A stretch of DNA of 64,000 bases from Chloroflexota bacterium (GCA_013388855.1 JACAEM010000001.1:1-64000), one strand, 5' to 3'; positions 56,970 through 64,000 are shown, counted from the stretch's first letter. A program made the numbers and translations. Notes: generated from the letters alone by a model not told the origin.

Positions 56970-56998
56970 TTGACGCTGAACCCGCCAGGCGTTACTTT
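56970..56998 (+). promoter_or_regulatory. Promoter of the ferredoxin gene
   Basis: TTGACG (56970-56975) and TACTTT (56993-56998) are 17 bases apart; the start would be near 57005, 24 bases before the ATG. Confidence 0.5.
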
Positions 56999-57028
56999 TG
57001 TAGTCAAACCAAATCTTTTTACGGAGAA

Positions 57029-57226
57029 ATGACCATGTCCATGAAAATCCTTGAAGACTGCATCGCCTGCGGCGCATGCGTACCCGAATGCCCGACTGAA
57101 TCCATCAGTGAAGGGGATGGCGTCACTTATGTCATCGACCAGAACACCTGTGTTGAATGTGTCGGACATCACGATTCTCCCAAGTGCGTCAGTGTCTGCC
57201 CGGTCGATTGCATTGTCAAAGCATAA
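57029..57226 (+). CDS. 2[4Fe-4S] ferredoxin
   Basis: A 65-residue bacterial-type ferredoxin. The first cluster motif is CIACGACVPECP and the second is CVECVGHHDSPKCVSVCP, with a longer insert between the second and third Cys of that motif, as in the Chromatium-type (Alvin) ferredoxins. It carries low-potential electrons. The ATG at 57029 has a CGGAGAA site; the second Met (57035) is also possible. It is expressed alone and is immediately followed by the FMN riboswitch of the next unit. Confidence 0.93.
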   Translation: MTMSMKILEDCIACGACVPECPTESISEGDGVTYVIDQNTCVECVGHHDSPKCVSVCPVDCIVKA

Positions 57227-57252
57227 TTGATATAATCACAGCAACCAAATAG

Positions 57253-57366
57253 AAACCTTCGGGGCAGGGTGCAATTCCCGATCGGTGGTACAGCCCACGA
57301 GCGTGCAAACGCATGATCCGGTGGAACTCCGGAGCCGACAGTGATAGTCTGGATAGAAGAAGGATG
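57253..57366 (+). promoter_or_regulatory. FMN riboswitch (RFN element)
   Basis: All conserved blocks are present in order: CTTCGGGGCAGGGTG, AATTCCCGATCGGTGGT, AGCCCACGAGC, GATCCGGTGGAACTCCGG, GCCGACAGTGATAGTC and the closing GAAGAAGG. It lies upstream of the three riboflavin-transporter genes and is followed by a terminator at 57396, so FMN should stop transcription. Confidence 0.97.
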
Positions 57367-57395
57367 TAGGCTCACTGCGAGTCTGATTCGACTTA

Positions 57396-57431
57396 AGCCC
57401 CGAAAACACAAAATTGTTTTCGGGGCTTTTT
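57396..57431 (+). terminator. Terminator of the FMN riboswitch
   Basis: A perfect 13-bp stem (AGCCCCGAAAACA and its complement) is followed by TTTTT. It lies 30 bases after the aptamer and 114 bases before ribX. Confidence 0.9.
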
Positions 57432-57544
57432 CGGGTCATTTTCCGCCGAGTCCTGTTTCTGCGCCCCGAAGCATTGCCTCACGAGGCGCTTTTTGTTTGA
57501 CCTACCCTCAGTTTCTCTTTCCCAGTGGGAGAGGGAAAAGACCA

Positions 57545-58291
57545 ATGACCAAACGACTGATTTCCATCCTCCTCTCTGTAGTTGCCTTTCTTATCGGCTG
57601 GCATATATTCACGCGTTATGGAGATATTCCTGAGTTTATTCTGCCATCACCGTTTAGTGTCTGGAATCGTTTCCTGCAAGCCGTAGGGGACGGAAGCCTG
57701 CCCTATCACACCGGTATTACCCTGCTTGAAATTGTACTGGGACTCCTTGCCGGGGTCCTGTTCGCGACCGTGGTCGGATACATCCTTGCCAAATCACGCA
57801 CACTGGAGCGGCTCCTTTCGCCGTACATTGTGGCGAGTCAGGCCATTCCCGTCGTGGCAATTGCCCCATTACTGGTAATCTGGTTCAAGGACGGGATCCT
57901 CTCGAAGGTGACCATTTGTGCCCTAATTGTGTTCTTTCCGGTGCTGGTGAACACGATTGTCGGTGTGCGCGCCGTGCCGATAGCCCTTTACGATTTGATG
58001 AATTCACTCCATGCCACGCGTGCGCAGATTCTCTGGAAGGTGGAAGTCCCGGCATCCCTGCCAATTTTTCTCGGCGGGTTGCGGATTGGCGCCACGCTGT
58101 CGGTCATCGGCGCAATCGTTGGCGAACTCGTCAGCGCCGAGCAGGGATTGGGATTCCTGTTGCAGTTGGGCGATTTCCAATATGACACGGCGATGGTCTT
58201 TGTAGCGGTCTTTACGTTGATCGCGCTGGCGTTGATGTTATACGGCATTGTCACGCTATTGGAAAAGCGGTTTTTGAAGTGGCAAAATTAA
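57545..58291 (+). CDS. ribX: Riboflavin ABC transporter permease RibX
   Basis: A 248-residue ABC permease of the BPD_transp_1 family with six membrane segments and the EAA-type loop MNSLHATRAQILWKVEVPASLP near residue 155. The closest relatives are the permeases of the ThiXYZ/SsuC type. The FMN riboswitch in front and the adjacent NMT1-type binding protein and ATPase match the RibXY riboflavin transporter described in Chloroflexota. The ATG at 57545 follows GGGAGAGGG; the frame is open upstream across the riboswitch but without similarity. Confidence 0.92.
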   Translation: MTKRLISILLSVVAFLIGWHIFTRYGDIPEFILPSPFSVWNRFLQAVGDGSLPYHTGITLLEIVLGLLAGVLFATVVGYILAKSRTLERLLSPYIVASQAIPVVAIAPLLVIWFKDGILSKVTICALIVFFPVLVNTIVGVRAVPIALYDLMNSLHATRAQILWKVEVPASLPIFLGGLRIGATLSVIGAIVGELVSAEQGLGFLLQLGDFQYDTAMVFVAVFTLIALALMLYGIVTLLEKRFLKWQN

Positions 58292-58292
58292 C

Positions 58293-58375
58293 GTCATTGC
58301 GGGAGGGTGTGACGACGAAACAACTCTCAACGTAATCGGGGGATGGGGGCGGAATTGCACCGCTCTCGCAGTGAC
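58293..58375. repeat. Dispersed GTCATTGCGGGAG palindromic repeat
   Basis: An 83-base element between ribX and ribY. The left end GTCATTGCGGGAG is inverted at the right end (CTCTCGCAGTGAC). It is the same family as those at 8345 and 38732. Confidence 0.6.
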
Positions 58376-58396
58376 GGATATTGAAAAGGAGATTTC

Positions 58397-59377
58397 ATGT
58401 TTCGCAAAGTAGTTTTGATCATGTTTGGGATGGCAATCGCTCTGTCGGCGTGCGGCAGCCCTCAGTCCATGAATGAGGCGGGCGCGTTAACGAAGATCAG
58501 TCTGCCGCTGGGATACATCCCCAATATCCAGTTCGCGCCGTTATATGTCGCCGTTGAAAGAGGGTATTTCAGAGATGCCGGTTTCGAGGTCGAGTTTGAT
58601 TACAAGTTCGAGACCGATGGCGTGGCGCTAGTGGGCGCGGGTGAAATTCCGTTTGCGGTCGTTTCCGGGGAACAGGTATTGCTGGCGCGCGCCAAAGGAC
58701 TGCCCGTGACATACGTGGCGGCGTGGTATCAGCAGTACCCTGTTTCGGTTGTGGCAAAAAGCGAAGCGAATGTTTTGGTCCCGCAAGACCTGAAAGGAAA
58801 GAAAATTGGTCTGCCTGGTCTGTTCGGCGCAAATTATATTGGTTTGCGTGCATTGTTGGCTGCGGGCAGACTTGGTGAAAGTGATGTGACGCTCGACGCG
58901 ATCGGTTTCAATCAGGTGGAAGTGATGGCAGCCGGTCAGCAGGATGTGGTGGTGGGATATACGGCAAATGAACCGATCCAACTGCGCACACGCGGCATTG
59001 CCGTGACCGAACTGCGTGTGGCGGATTACGCCAATCTCGCCGCGAACGGGATCCTTACCAGCGAGAAGGTTATTGCAGAAAATCCTGACATGGTGCGCGC
59101 GTTTGTCGGCGCGTTCCTCAAAGGGTTGAAGTATACAATCGAGAACCCGGAGGAAGCCTTCCAGTTGAGTGAGCCGTACATCCCAAACTTCGCCGACCTG
59201 GACCCGGCTTTGCAGAAGCAGATCCTGGCAACATCCATTGAGCAATGGAAGGCGGACCGCCTTGGCTATTCCGACCCGCAAGCCTGGGAGAACATGCAGA
59301 CCGTCCTGTTCGATATGGGACTGCTTTCCGAAAAACAGGATTTAAGCAAAGCCTTCACCAACGAATTCGTTCCGTAA
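58397..59377 (+). CDS. ribY: Riboflavin ABC transporter substrate-binding lipoprotein RibY
   Basis: A 326-residue lipoprotein; the signal peptide ends LSAC. The body is an NMT1/THI5-like binding protein: ISLPLGYIPNIQFAPLYVAVERGYF at about residue 32, and DLKGKKIGLPGLFGANYIGLRALL near 130. NMT1 relatives bind pyrimidine precursors or aliphatic sulfonates; under an FMN riboswitch beside RibX the ligand is predicted to be riboflavin. The AAAGGAG site precedes the ATG by 6 bases. Confidence 0.92.
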   Translation: MFRKVVLIMFGMAIALSACGSPQSMNEAGALTKISLPLGYIPNIQFAPLYVAVERGYFRDAGFEVEFDYKFETDGVALVGAGEIPFAVVSGEQVLLARAKGLPVTYVAAWYQQYPVSVVAKSEANVLVPQDLKGKKIGLPGLFGANYIGLRALLAAGRLGESDVTLDAIGFNQVEVMAAGQQDVVVGYTANEPIQLRTRGIAVTELRVADYANLAANGILTSEKVIAENPDMVRAFVGAFLKGLKYTIENPEEAFQLSEPYIPNFADLDPALQKQILATSIEQWKADRLGYSDPQAWENMQTVLFDMGLLSEKQDLSKAFTNEFVP

Positions 59378-59422
59378 CTCCAACGTGCCAGTTACAAGTT
59401 GTAATTGGCGCTTCCGTGTCGA

Positions 59423-60169
59423 ATGATCCGCACTCCCATCCTTACCATCCGCAACCTGACCGCCGTGTTCCCCAACGACAACGGAGGATTACACGCGCTC
59501 GATGCCATTACCTTCGACGTACGTCCGCGGGAATTTGTATGCGTATTGGGCCCATCAGGTTCGGGCAAAACCACACTGTTGCGCATCCTTGCCGGATTGA
59601 TCAAACCTACCTCCGGTTCTTTCACATTTGGTCACGGCGAACAACCCAGCATCGGCATGGTCTTTCAAGGATCGAACCTGATGCCGTGGCGCACAGTAAT
59701 CGAGAACATCAAGCTTCCCTTGGAAATCAGGAGTGTGCCGGAGCAAACGGCTATTGCTCAGGCCCATGAGATGATCGAGCTGGTAGGATTGCAGGGATTC
59801 GAAGACGCGCTCCCCCATGACCTCTCCGGGGGGATGGCGCAGCGCGTGGCGATTGCGCGGGCGCTCATCCATGACCCCGACCTGCTCCTGCTCGATGAGC
59901 CGTTTGCCTCCCTCGATGCGATGACCCGCGAACGTATGTGGACGGAGCTCTCGCGTATCTGGCAAATGCGGCAGAAGACGGTCATCATGGTGACGCACTC
60001 CATCAATGAGTCACTGTTCTTGGCAGATCGCGTTCTGGTGCTGACACAGCGCCCCGGCAGAATAAAAATGGATATGGAAGTTGATATTCCACGTCCAAGG
60101 AAGGATGATATTCGCTATACTCTGCATTTCGGTAAACTCGCCAGACAATTACGCGGGGCGATTATGTAA
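59423..60169 (+). CDS. ABC transporter ATP-binding protein of the riboflavin uptake system
   Basis: A 248-residue ABC ATPase of the SsuB/TauB/ThiZ type. Walker A is GPSGSGKTTLLR, the Q-loop is VFQGSNLMPWRT, the signature is LSGGMAQR, and Walker B is LLLLDEPFASLD. It powers the RibX/RibY transporter. The ATG at 59423 was preferred to the TTG at 59405 because the family match begins there. It is the third gene of the FMN-controlled unit. Confidence 0.93.
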   Translation: MIRTPILTIRNLTAVFPNDNGGLHALDAITFDVRPREFVCVLGPSGSGKTTLLRILAGLIKPTSGSFTFGHGEQPSIGMVFQGSNLMPWRTVIENIKLPLEIRSVPEQTAIAQAHEMIELVGLQGFEDALPHDLSGGMAQRVAIARALIHDPDLLLLDEPFASLDAMTRERMWTELSRIWQMRQKTVIMVTHSINESLFLADRVLVLTQRPGRIKMDMEVDIPRPRKDDIRYTLHFGKLARQLRGAIM

Positions 60170-60222
60170 CCACTGCTCCAGAGCATCGCATGTTTCATTT
60201 TGTGAGGGTACTTCGGTATAAC

Positions 60223-60251
60223 TTGACATAGAACATTTGTTCCACTACAAT
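60223..60251 (+). promoter_or_regulatory. Promoter with SOS-box-like dyad (LuxR-type gene)
   Basis: TTGACA (60223-60228) and TACAAT (60246-60251) are 17 bases apart. TAGAACA-nn-TGTTCCA (60229-60244) fills the spacer, matching GAAC-N4-GTTC. The ATG at 60260 is 9 bases after the -10 box, so the mRNA is nearly leaderless. Confidence 0.7.
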
Positions 60252-60259
60252 CCTTCCTA

Positions 60260-60664
60260 ATGTCCATACTGGAATTTTTGTTGAAATGGATGGGCAAACG
60301 TGGAAAGCCCGGTCCCCGCGTGTACGAGATCGACGAAGGATTGCAAATGGCGCTTTCCACACTTGCCCGTCAGGAAGGTCGCCCCGAACGCGAACTGGTC
60401 CCCGAGCTTTTGTCCACCGGGTTGAGCAGATATCGCTCGTTGGAGGAACTTTGGGTCAAATGGGAATCCCTCACTCCGCGTGAGCGGGATATTGTCGCGC
60501 TCACCTGCCTCGGGCTGACCAACCGGCAAATCGCCGCGAAGTTGTCTCTTTCCCCGGATACGGTCAAAACACATATCCGAAACGTATTATTTAAATTTGG
60601 CGTGAACAGCAAACTGGAATTGCGCCAGATCTTGGATGGCTGGGATTTTGGCGGCTGGATATAG
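60260..60664 (+). CDS. LuxR-type HTH regulator
   Basis: A 134-residue protein. Residues about 70-130 are a LuxR/GerE helix-turn-helix (LTPRERDIVALTCLGLTNRQIAAKLSLSPDTVKTHI). The first 60 residues (YEIDEGLQMALSTLARQEGRPERELVPELL) resemble a ribbon-helix-helix or small helical module. There is no receiver domain, so it is not a classical response regulator. Its promoter carries the same LexA-like dyad as the gene at 52114. It may be a second-tier regulator of a damage or stress response. Confidence 0.85.
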   Translation: MSILEFLLKWMGKRGKPGPRVYEIDEGLQMALSTLARQEGRPERELVPELLSTGLSRYRSLEELWVKWESLTPRERDIVALTCLGLTNRQIAAKLSLSPDTVKTHIRNVLFKFGVNSKLELRQILDGWDFGGWI

Positions 60665-60699
60665 TTCACCCCATGGGTTAATCCAAGTTTCACCCTTTA

Positions 60700-60727
60700 A
60701 ATCCCCCGCCGGGGGATTGTTCTTTTA
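60700..60727 (+). terminator. Terminator after the LuxR-type gene
   Basis: AATCCCC pairs with GGGGATT around a short GC loop, followed by GTTCTTTT. Confidence 0.75.
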
Positions 60728-60790
60728 ACACGGATAGGCTACTTTGAGAGCCGTAAACGGAAGGTTCGTTCGGTTTTCAAGGAAGCGATA

Positions 60791-61219
60791 ATGATGCTGT
60801 CAGCTCATCCTGTCCGTGCATTCTTTATTTACGCACACAGCGACAAGAAAATCGTTCACAGACTCCATGCCCGCATGGTTCGGGATGGAGTCAATACCTG
60901 GCTGGATACGGAAAACCTCCAGCCCGGGCAGGACTGGGCATACGAGATCCGCCGGGCAATCTTGAAATGCGATGTAATCATCGTCTGCTTATCGCGCGCA
61001 TTTAACGAGCGGCGGGGATACCGCCATGAGGAGTTGAGACTTGCGCTCCGCAAAGCGAGCCTCCTTCCGCGCGACGAGGTCTTTATCGTACCTGTCCGGC
61101 TCGAAAAATGTGTCATGCCCGATTCTCTGCGCCGCCTGCATCGCGTGGATGTTTTCGAACGGGGCGGGTACAGGATATTGATTCGCACTCTGCGGGGGAA
61201 AGCCGAATCAAACCGTTGA
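60791..61219 (+). CDS. Stand-alone TIR-domain protein
   Basis: A 142-residue single TIR domain: RAFFIYAHSDKKIVHRLHARMV, NTWLDTENLQPGQDWAYEIRRAIL, IIVCLSRAFNERRGYRHEELRLAL (Glu in the catalytic place) and VFIVPVRLEKCVMP. It resembles the TIR_2 family. There is no partner domain or effector nearby; it is only 50 bases before pcm but in a unit of its own. It may be a NAD-consuming effector, an adaptor or a signalling protein. Confidence 0.85.
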   Translation: MMLSAHPVRAFFIYAHSDKKIVHRLHARMVRDGVNTWLDTENLQPGQDWAYEIRRAILKCDVIIVCLSRAFNERRGYRHEELRLALRKASLLPRDEVFIVPVRLEKCVMPDSLRRLHRVDVFERGGYRILIRTLRGKAESNR

Positions 61220-61268
61220 CGTTCGGCGTATAATTTTTATGCAGCATCTTTCGCGGGAGGGTGTCGTG

Positions 61269-61907
61269 ATGTGGGATTTTCGTGAGGAACGAAAAGACAT
61301 GGTGGAGCGCCAGCTTCAGGGGCGCGGGATCAGCAACCGGCTGGTGCTGGATGCGTTCGAGGCGGTACCGCGCCATCTCTTTGTGCCGGACGAGTTGCAG
61401 TTCCGGGCATATGAGGATTGCCCGTTGCCCATCGGGTTCAGACAGACGATTTCACAGCCATTTATTGTCGCGTACATGCTCCAGATGCTGGATCTGACCG
61501 GTGTGGAACGCGTCCTCGAAGTGGGAACCGGCTCCGGCTACCAGGCGGCGATTCTTTCCAGACTGTCGCGGGAGGTGCATACCATCGAATTGATCCCCTC
61601 CCTGGCGGACCGCGCCGCGAAGGTCCTTGCCGACCTTGGCATGGTGAACGTTCATGTTCACATTGGGGATGGGGCGATAGGTTGGGCTGAAGCCGCACCG
61701 TATGATGCGATCGTCGTCAGCGCTGCGGCGACGCATGTACCGGGGAGCCTGCTCGAGCAATTGAACGACCCTGGGCGCATGATTCTGCCTGTTGGAGAGA
61801 GCGGGCGTCAGGAGTTGGAATTATGGACGCGTGAGGGGGATACCTTTCAGCATGAAGCATTACTGCCAGTCGCGTTTGTCCCATTACGCAGCAGGGATGG
61901 AATGTGA
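61269..61907 (+). CDS. pcm: Protein-L-isoaspartate O-methyltransferase
   Basis: A 212-residue SAM-dependent repair enzyme that methylates isoaspartate in damaged proteins. Motifs: MVERQLQGRGISNRLVLDAFEAVPRHLFVPDE at the start in the usual order, QTISQPFIVAYMLQML, and motif I VLEVGTGSGYQAAIL at about residue 80. I chose the ATG at 61269 with GGGAGG upstream, giving a normal length; the ATG at 61239 is an alternative. A TATAAT at 61229 would place the start of transcription near 61241. Confidence 0.92.
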   Translation: MWDFREERKDMVERQLQGRGISNRLVLDAFEAVPRHLFVPDELQFRAYEDCPLPIGFRQTISQPFIVAYMLQMLDLTGVERVLEVGTGSGYQAAILSRLSREVHTIELIPSLADRAAKVLADLGMVNVHVHIGDGAIGWAEAAPYDAIVVSAAATHVPGSLLEQLNDPGRMILPVGESGRQELELWTREGDTFQHEALLPVAFVPLRSRDGM

Positions 61908-61913
61908 CCTTTG

Positions 61914-62906
61914 CTACCTGGCGTGATTCTCGTTGGATGAATTGCCCTTCTTGAGCCGTTTTTGTTCATACATGATTGCATCCGCCTGGGAAAGGACCGT
62001 GTCGATGGTGAAGGTGGAATCCAGATCGATCTGAACGACCCCCAAACTGAAGGACAGGTTGTACCCGCGCACGGATTGAAGGTTGTAGGCGTCGACATTG
62101 CTTTGCAAACGCGCCTGGATGGTGGCGATATCCTTTTCCGTGGCGTCGATTGTCAGAACGACAAACTCATCTCCGCCCATGCGCCCAATCACATCCGAAT
62201 CACGGAAGGTTTCGGTCAAAATGCGGACGAAATGCGTCAGGGCAAGGTCTCCTTCGGTATGCCCGAAGGTGTCGTTGATGTTCTTCAGGCAGTCCATATC
62301 GATGTACAAGAGACACAAAGGATGCCCGGCGCGCCGGGCGAATTTCAGCAGCCCAGCCGCCAGGATCAGGAAGCCGCGCCGGTTATTCAGGCCGGTCAGT
62401 TCATCGGTCAGCGAGAGGTTCCGCAGGCGCTCGTTGGCGCTCTCCAGTTCCTGGTTCTTTTGGTAGAGTTTATCGGCGAGCAATTGCAAATGTTCACGCT
62501 GGAGTTGTCCGGTCTGGGGCAGGCGTGAGGGAGTGGTCGGCTTTTTGAGCGCCTCATGAACCGCCCGAAGGATTTCCTGCGGTTCAGCCGGTTTCCCGAT
62601 GATCTGCCGGACACCGGTCGCTTCTGCCAGTTTTCGTACTTCCGCTTCCATGTAATTGGCGGTCTGGAAGATGACCGGGACCCCTTCCAGCAGGGGCTCG
62701 GCGCGCAGACGGCGTACCAGCGTGAAACCGTCCACGCTTGGCATGAGCACCTCGGTAATGATCAGGTCGGGAAGTTCGGCGCGCGCCAGTTCCAGCGCTT
62801 CTGCTCCGTCATGAGCTTCCAGGAGGCGGTGGTCAAAGTCGCTTAGAAGGGTAACGAATGACCGTCGGTCTGTTGGGTTGGTATCGACGATGAGGATGGT
62901 TGACAT
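61914..62906 (-). CDS. Response regulator with GGDEF domain (diguanylate cyclase)
   Basis: A 330-residue response regulator. The receiver domain (residues about 1-120) has the acceptor Asp in LIITEVLMPSVDG replaced by Glu at the usual place (TEVLMP), so phosphorylation may be altered. A coiled coil (about 135-165) leads to a GGDEF domain with intact RMGGDEF signature, metal and substrate site MDCLKNINDTFGHTEGD, and the inhibitory site RDSD. It should make cyclic-di-GMP. It is convergent with pcm (6 bases apart). Confidence 0.9.
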   Translation of the reverse strand: MSTILIVDTNPTDRRSFVTLLSDFDHRLLEAHDGAEALELARAELPDLIITEVLMPSVDGFTLVRRLRAEPLLEGVPVIFQTANYMEAEVRKLAEATGVRQIIGKPAEPQEILRAVHEALKKPTTPSRLPQTGQLQREHLQLLADKLYQKNQELESANERLRNLSLTDELTGLNNRRGFLILAAGLLKFARRAGHPLCLLYIDMDCLKNINDTFGHTEGDLALTHFVRILTETFRDSDVIGRMGGDEFVVLTIDATEKDIATIQARLQSNVDAYNLQSVRGYNLSFSLGVVQIDLDSTFTIDTVLSQADAIMYEQKRLKKGNSSNENHAR

Positions 62907-62929
62907 GAACCTGTTTTCCCTTGGGTTTT

Positions 62930-62966
62930 TCCACAGTTAAGCGACACGATATGCAGTCGCTGTGGA
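62930..62966. repeat. Interrupted inverted repeat upstream of the GGDEF regulator gene
   Basis: TCCACAG and GCGAC on the left are matched by GTCGC and TGTGGA on the right. It lies just upstream of the response-regulator gene; its role is unknown. The rest of the 192-base gap to 63099 is AT-rich and holds no gene I can see. Confidence 0.35.
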
Positions 62967-63098
62967 CTGTAATAAAATGTAACAAAAACTTGTGAAATTC
63001 AAGTATAAATCATAGCACAATTCACAAAATCCCACTTGTGCTTGTCCTTGCCTGGGCGTTTGAAAATACCCTTTGAAACTTGCAATTGGGCGGAAGGC

Positions 63099-64000
63099 TT
63101 ACCCTGAAAATGGAAATTGGTCCAGTAAATCCCAGCGTTCTGGTTCCTTTTGCACAGTCCACTCAAAGCGGCTTACGGTAAATGTGATTCCACTGCTGGC
63201 GCCAAACTTTGGATCTTTAATCTGGGGAGAAGCATTTTCCGATAATTCGACAATCTTCACATGCGGCAACCAGTCCTGAGCTTTGTAGGGATAGCTTTCG
63301 CATCCCAATTCCTGGGCGATCCGGCTAATGTCGATGTACATGGTTTCCAAAAAGGTGTTCTTTTCCGCCAGCAGCCACAGTCGTCCCTGTTGGTTATTGA
63401 TGTTCATCCTGGCGATATGTTTGACTTTTATCTCGAATGGATGTAACGTTCGGGAATATTCTTCAAGGCGTTTTTTCAAGGCGCCATAGTCCTTTACGTT
63501 GCGAATGGCTTGCACGGTCAGATGCAGGTCGAGGATGGGCGTGCCTTCCACAACGCGGGCAGTCTCCTCGGAAAGCTGATACAGCCGGGTATAGTCTTCG
63601 CTTTCGGGTCTGACGATAATGAAGGTGGACCTGCCATTTGAACTGAACATTTCCGTGCTTTCTATGTCTTTCAACCTGTTCTTGTAAAGGTTGACATGGG
63701 CCTCCGCAGAATTCCTTCCGACACCGTAATTCCATGCCAGCAGACCGCGGTGCAGGTCGTTTTGCCAGGCGGTGCAGAGCCTGGCTTCCAGTTCTGCTAC
63801 ATCGTCTTTCTTCGATACGATTTTGAATTCGTCGCCTGCACGCTCGGACCGAAACAGTAAAAAGCCTTCATCTTTCGGAAAATGCTTAATAAGTACGTTC
63901 GAGAACCGCTTTAGGTCCTGGTCTATGGCGGCGCTCCCATACCGGGAGTTCCCCTCGTGCATATTGAGCATATCCGTCAACGCCACGCTTTTTACGACCG
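63099..64000 (-). CDS. Degenerate GGDEF domain fused to a 2H phosphoesterase (LigT-like), cut by window edge
   Basis: The frame is open to the right edge, so the N terminus is missing. The visible part begins ALTDMLNMHEGNSRYGSAAID, a GGDEF-like fold whose signature is only AGDEF and which lacks the inhibitory RxxD. The second half has the two HxT/H-like motifs of 2H phosphoesterases: HLTVQAI at about residue 157 and HVKIVEL at about 250, counting from the GTG at 63986. 2H enzymes cleave 2',3'-cyclic phosphates or 2'-5' oligonucleotides. The fusion is unusual; it may bind or destroy a cyclic nucleotide. Stop codon TGA-side at 63099 follows FSG. Confidence 0.7.
   Translation of the reverse strand, partial: VVKSVALTDMLNMHEGNSRYGSAAIDQDLKRFSNVLIKHFPKDEGFLLFRSERAGDEFKIVSKKDDVAELEARLCTAWQNDLHRGLLAWNYGVGRNSAEAHVNLYKNRLKDIESTEMFSSNGRSTFIIVRPESEDYTRLYQLSEETARVVEGTPILDLHLTVQAIRNVKDYGALKKRLEEYSRTLHPFEIKVKHIARMNINNQQGRLWLLAEKNTFLETMYIDISRIAQELGCESYPYKAQDWLPHVKIVELSENASPQIKDPKFGASSGITFTVSRFEWTVQKEPERWDLLDQFPFSG

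Noticed and set aside
61216-61234. TTGACG followed by TATAAT before pcm as a promoter
   Set aside because: The two boxes are only 7 bases apart, incompatible with one sigma70 promoter; only the TATAAT may be used.
1-64000. tRNA, rRNA, CRISPR arrays, insertion sequences and prophage genes
   Set aside because: No T-arm pattern outside the tmRNA, no regularly spaced direct repeats, and no transposase, integrase or structural phage proteins were found by reading.

Overview
The window (64 kb, moderately GC-rich) reads as chromosomal DNA of a member of the Chloroflexota, most likely class Anaerolineae. The pointers are an FMN-riboswitch-controlled RibXY-type riboflavin ABC transporter, a mevalonate-pathway decarboxylase in a bacterium, many exported proteins with a lipobox or single anchor followed by a Thr/Pro-rich linker, T-box and SAM-I leaders, and no trace of outer-membrane assembly genes. 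The assignment rests on gene content and style; no rRNA or other marker gene is present.

Layout. 1-4.7 kb: broken alcohol dehydrogenase fragment, metK behind a SAM-I riboswitch, two exported proteins (formylglycine-enzyme-like lipoprotein; C39-like/TPR protein) and a decayed solute-binding-protein gene. 4.9-12.1 kb: mvaD, then a block whose membership matches the Bacillus yloV-yloU-rpmB-rpe-prkC neighbourhood, then a lipid kinase, an SH3-domain protein and a DUF971 protein. 12.4-22.6 kb: R3H/AAA ATPase, a cupredoxin-like lipoprotein, a flippase-like membrane protein, two proteases, a HAD phosphatase, then mutL-diguanylate cyclase-dehydrogenase. 22.7-25.8 kb: overlapping operon of response-regulator/CpaE ATPase, sirtuin and GAF histidine kinase. 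26-30.3 kb: tmRNA, PadR regulator with a membrane partner, lipoprotein, ssb, panC.

31.7-41.7 kb is the most striking part: nine co-directional genes (nhaA, GH13_18 glucosyl phosphorylase, two GT4 glycosyltransferases, a universal-stress-domain/glucosyl-3-phosphoglycerate synthase fusion, a CBS protein, an ArsB/NhaD-type permease and two cyclic-di-AMP-receptor-like proteins) ending at a strong terminator. They look like one osmoadaptation system joining ion transport, compatible-solute metabolism and second-messenger sensing. It is followed by a complete arsenic operon (41.8-46.0 kb: arsR, ArsP-like permease, two thioredoxin-like proteins, arsC, acr3).

46.3-64 kb: a structured leader with mutually exclusive terminator and antiterminator upstream of an FmdE-family gene and a TauE exporter; a TIR protein; SDR and two GNAT genes; a membrane-protein gene and a LuxR-type gene whose promoters both carry GAAC-N4-GTTC dyads; valS behind a T-box with a GTC specifier; a ferredoxin; the FMN-riboswitch riboflavin transporter; a second TIR protein; pcm; a response-regulator diguanylate cyclase; and, cut by the right edge, a degenerate GGDEF domain fused to a 2H phosphoesterase.

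Regulation is unusually legible: three recognisable riboswitch/T-box leaders, one unassigned attenuator, many hairpin terminators, and several promoters whose -10 box lies only 6-9 bases before the ATG, implying leaderless mRNAs. No tRNA, rRNA, CRISPR array, insertion sequence or phage genes were found.
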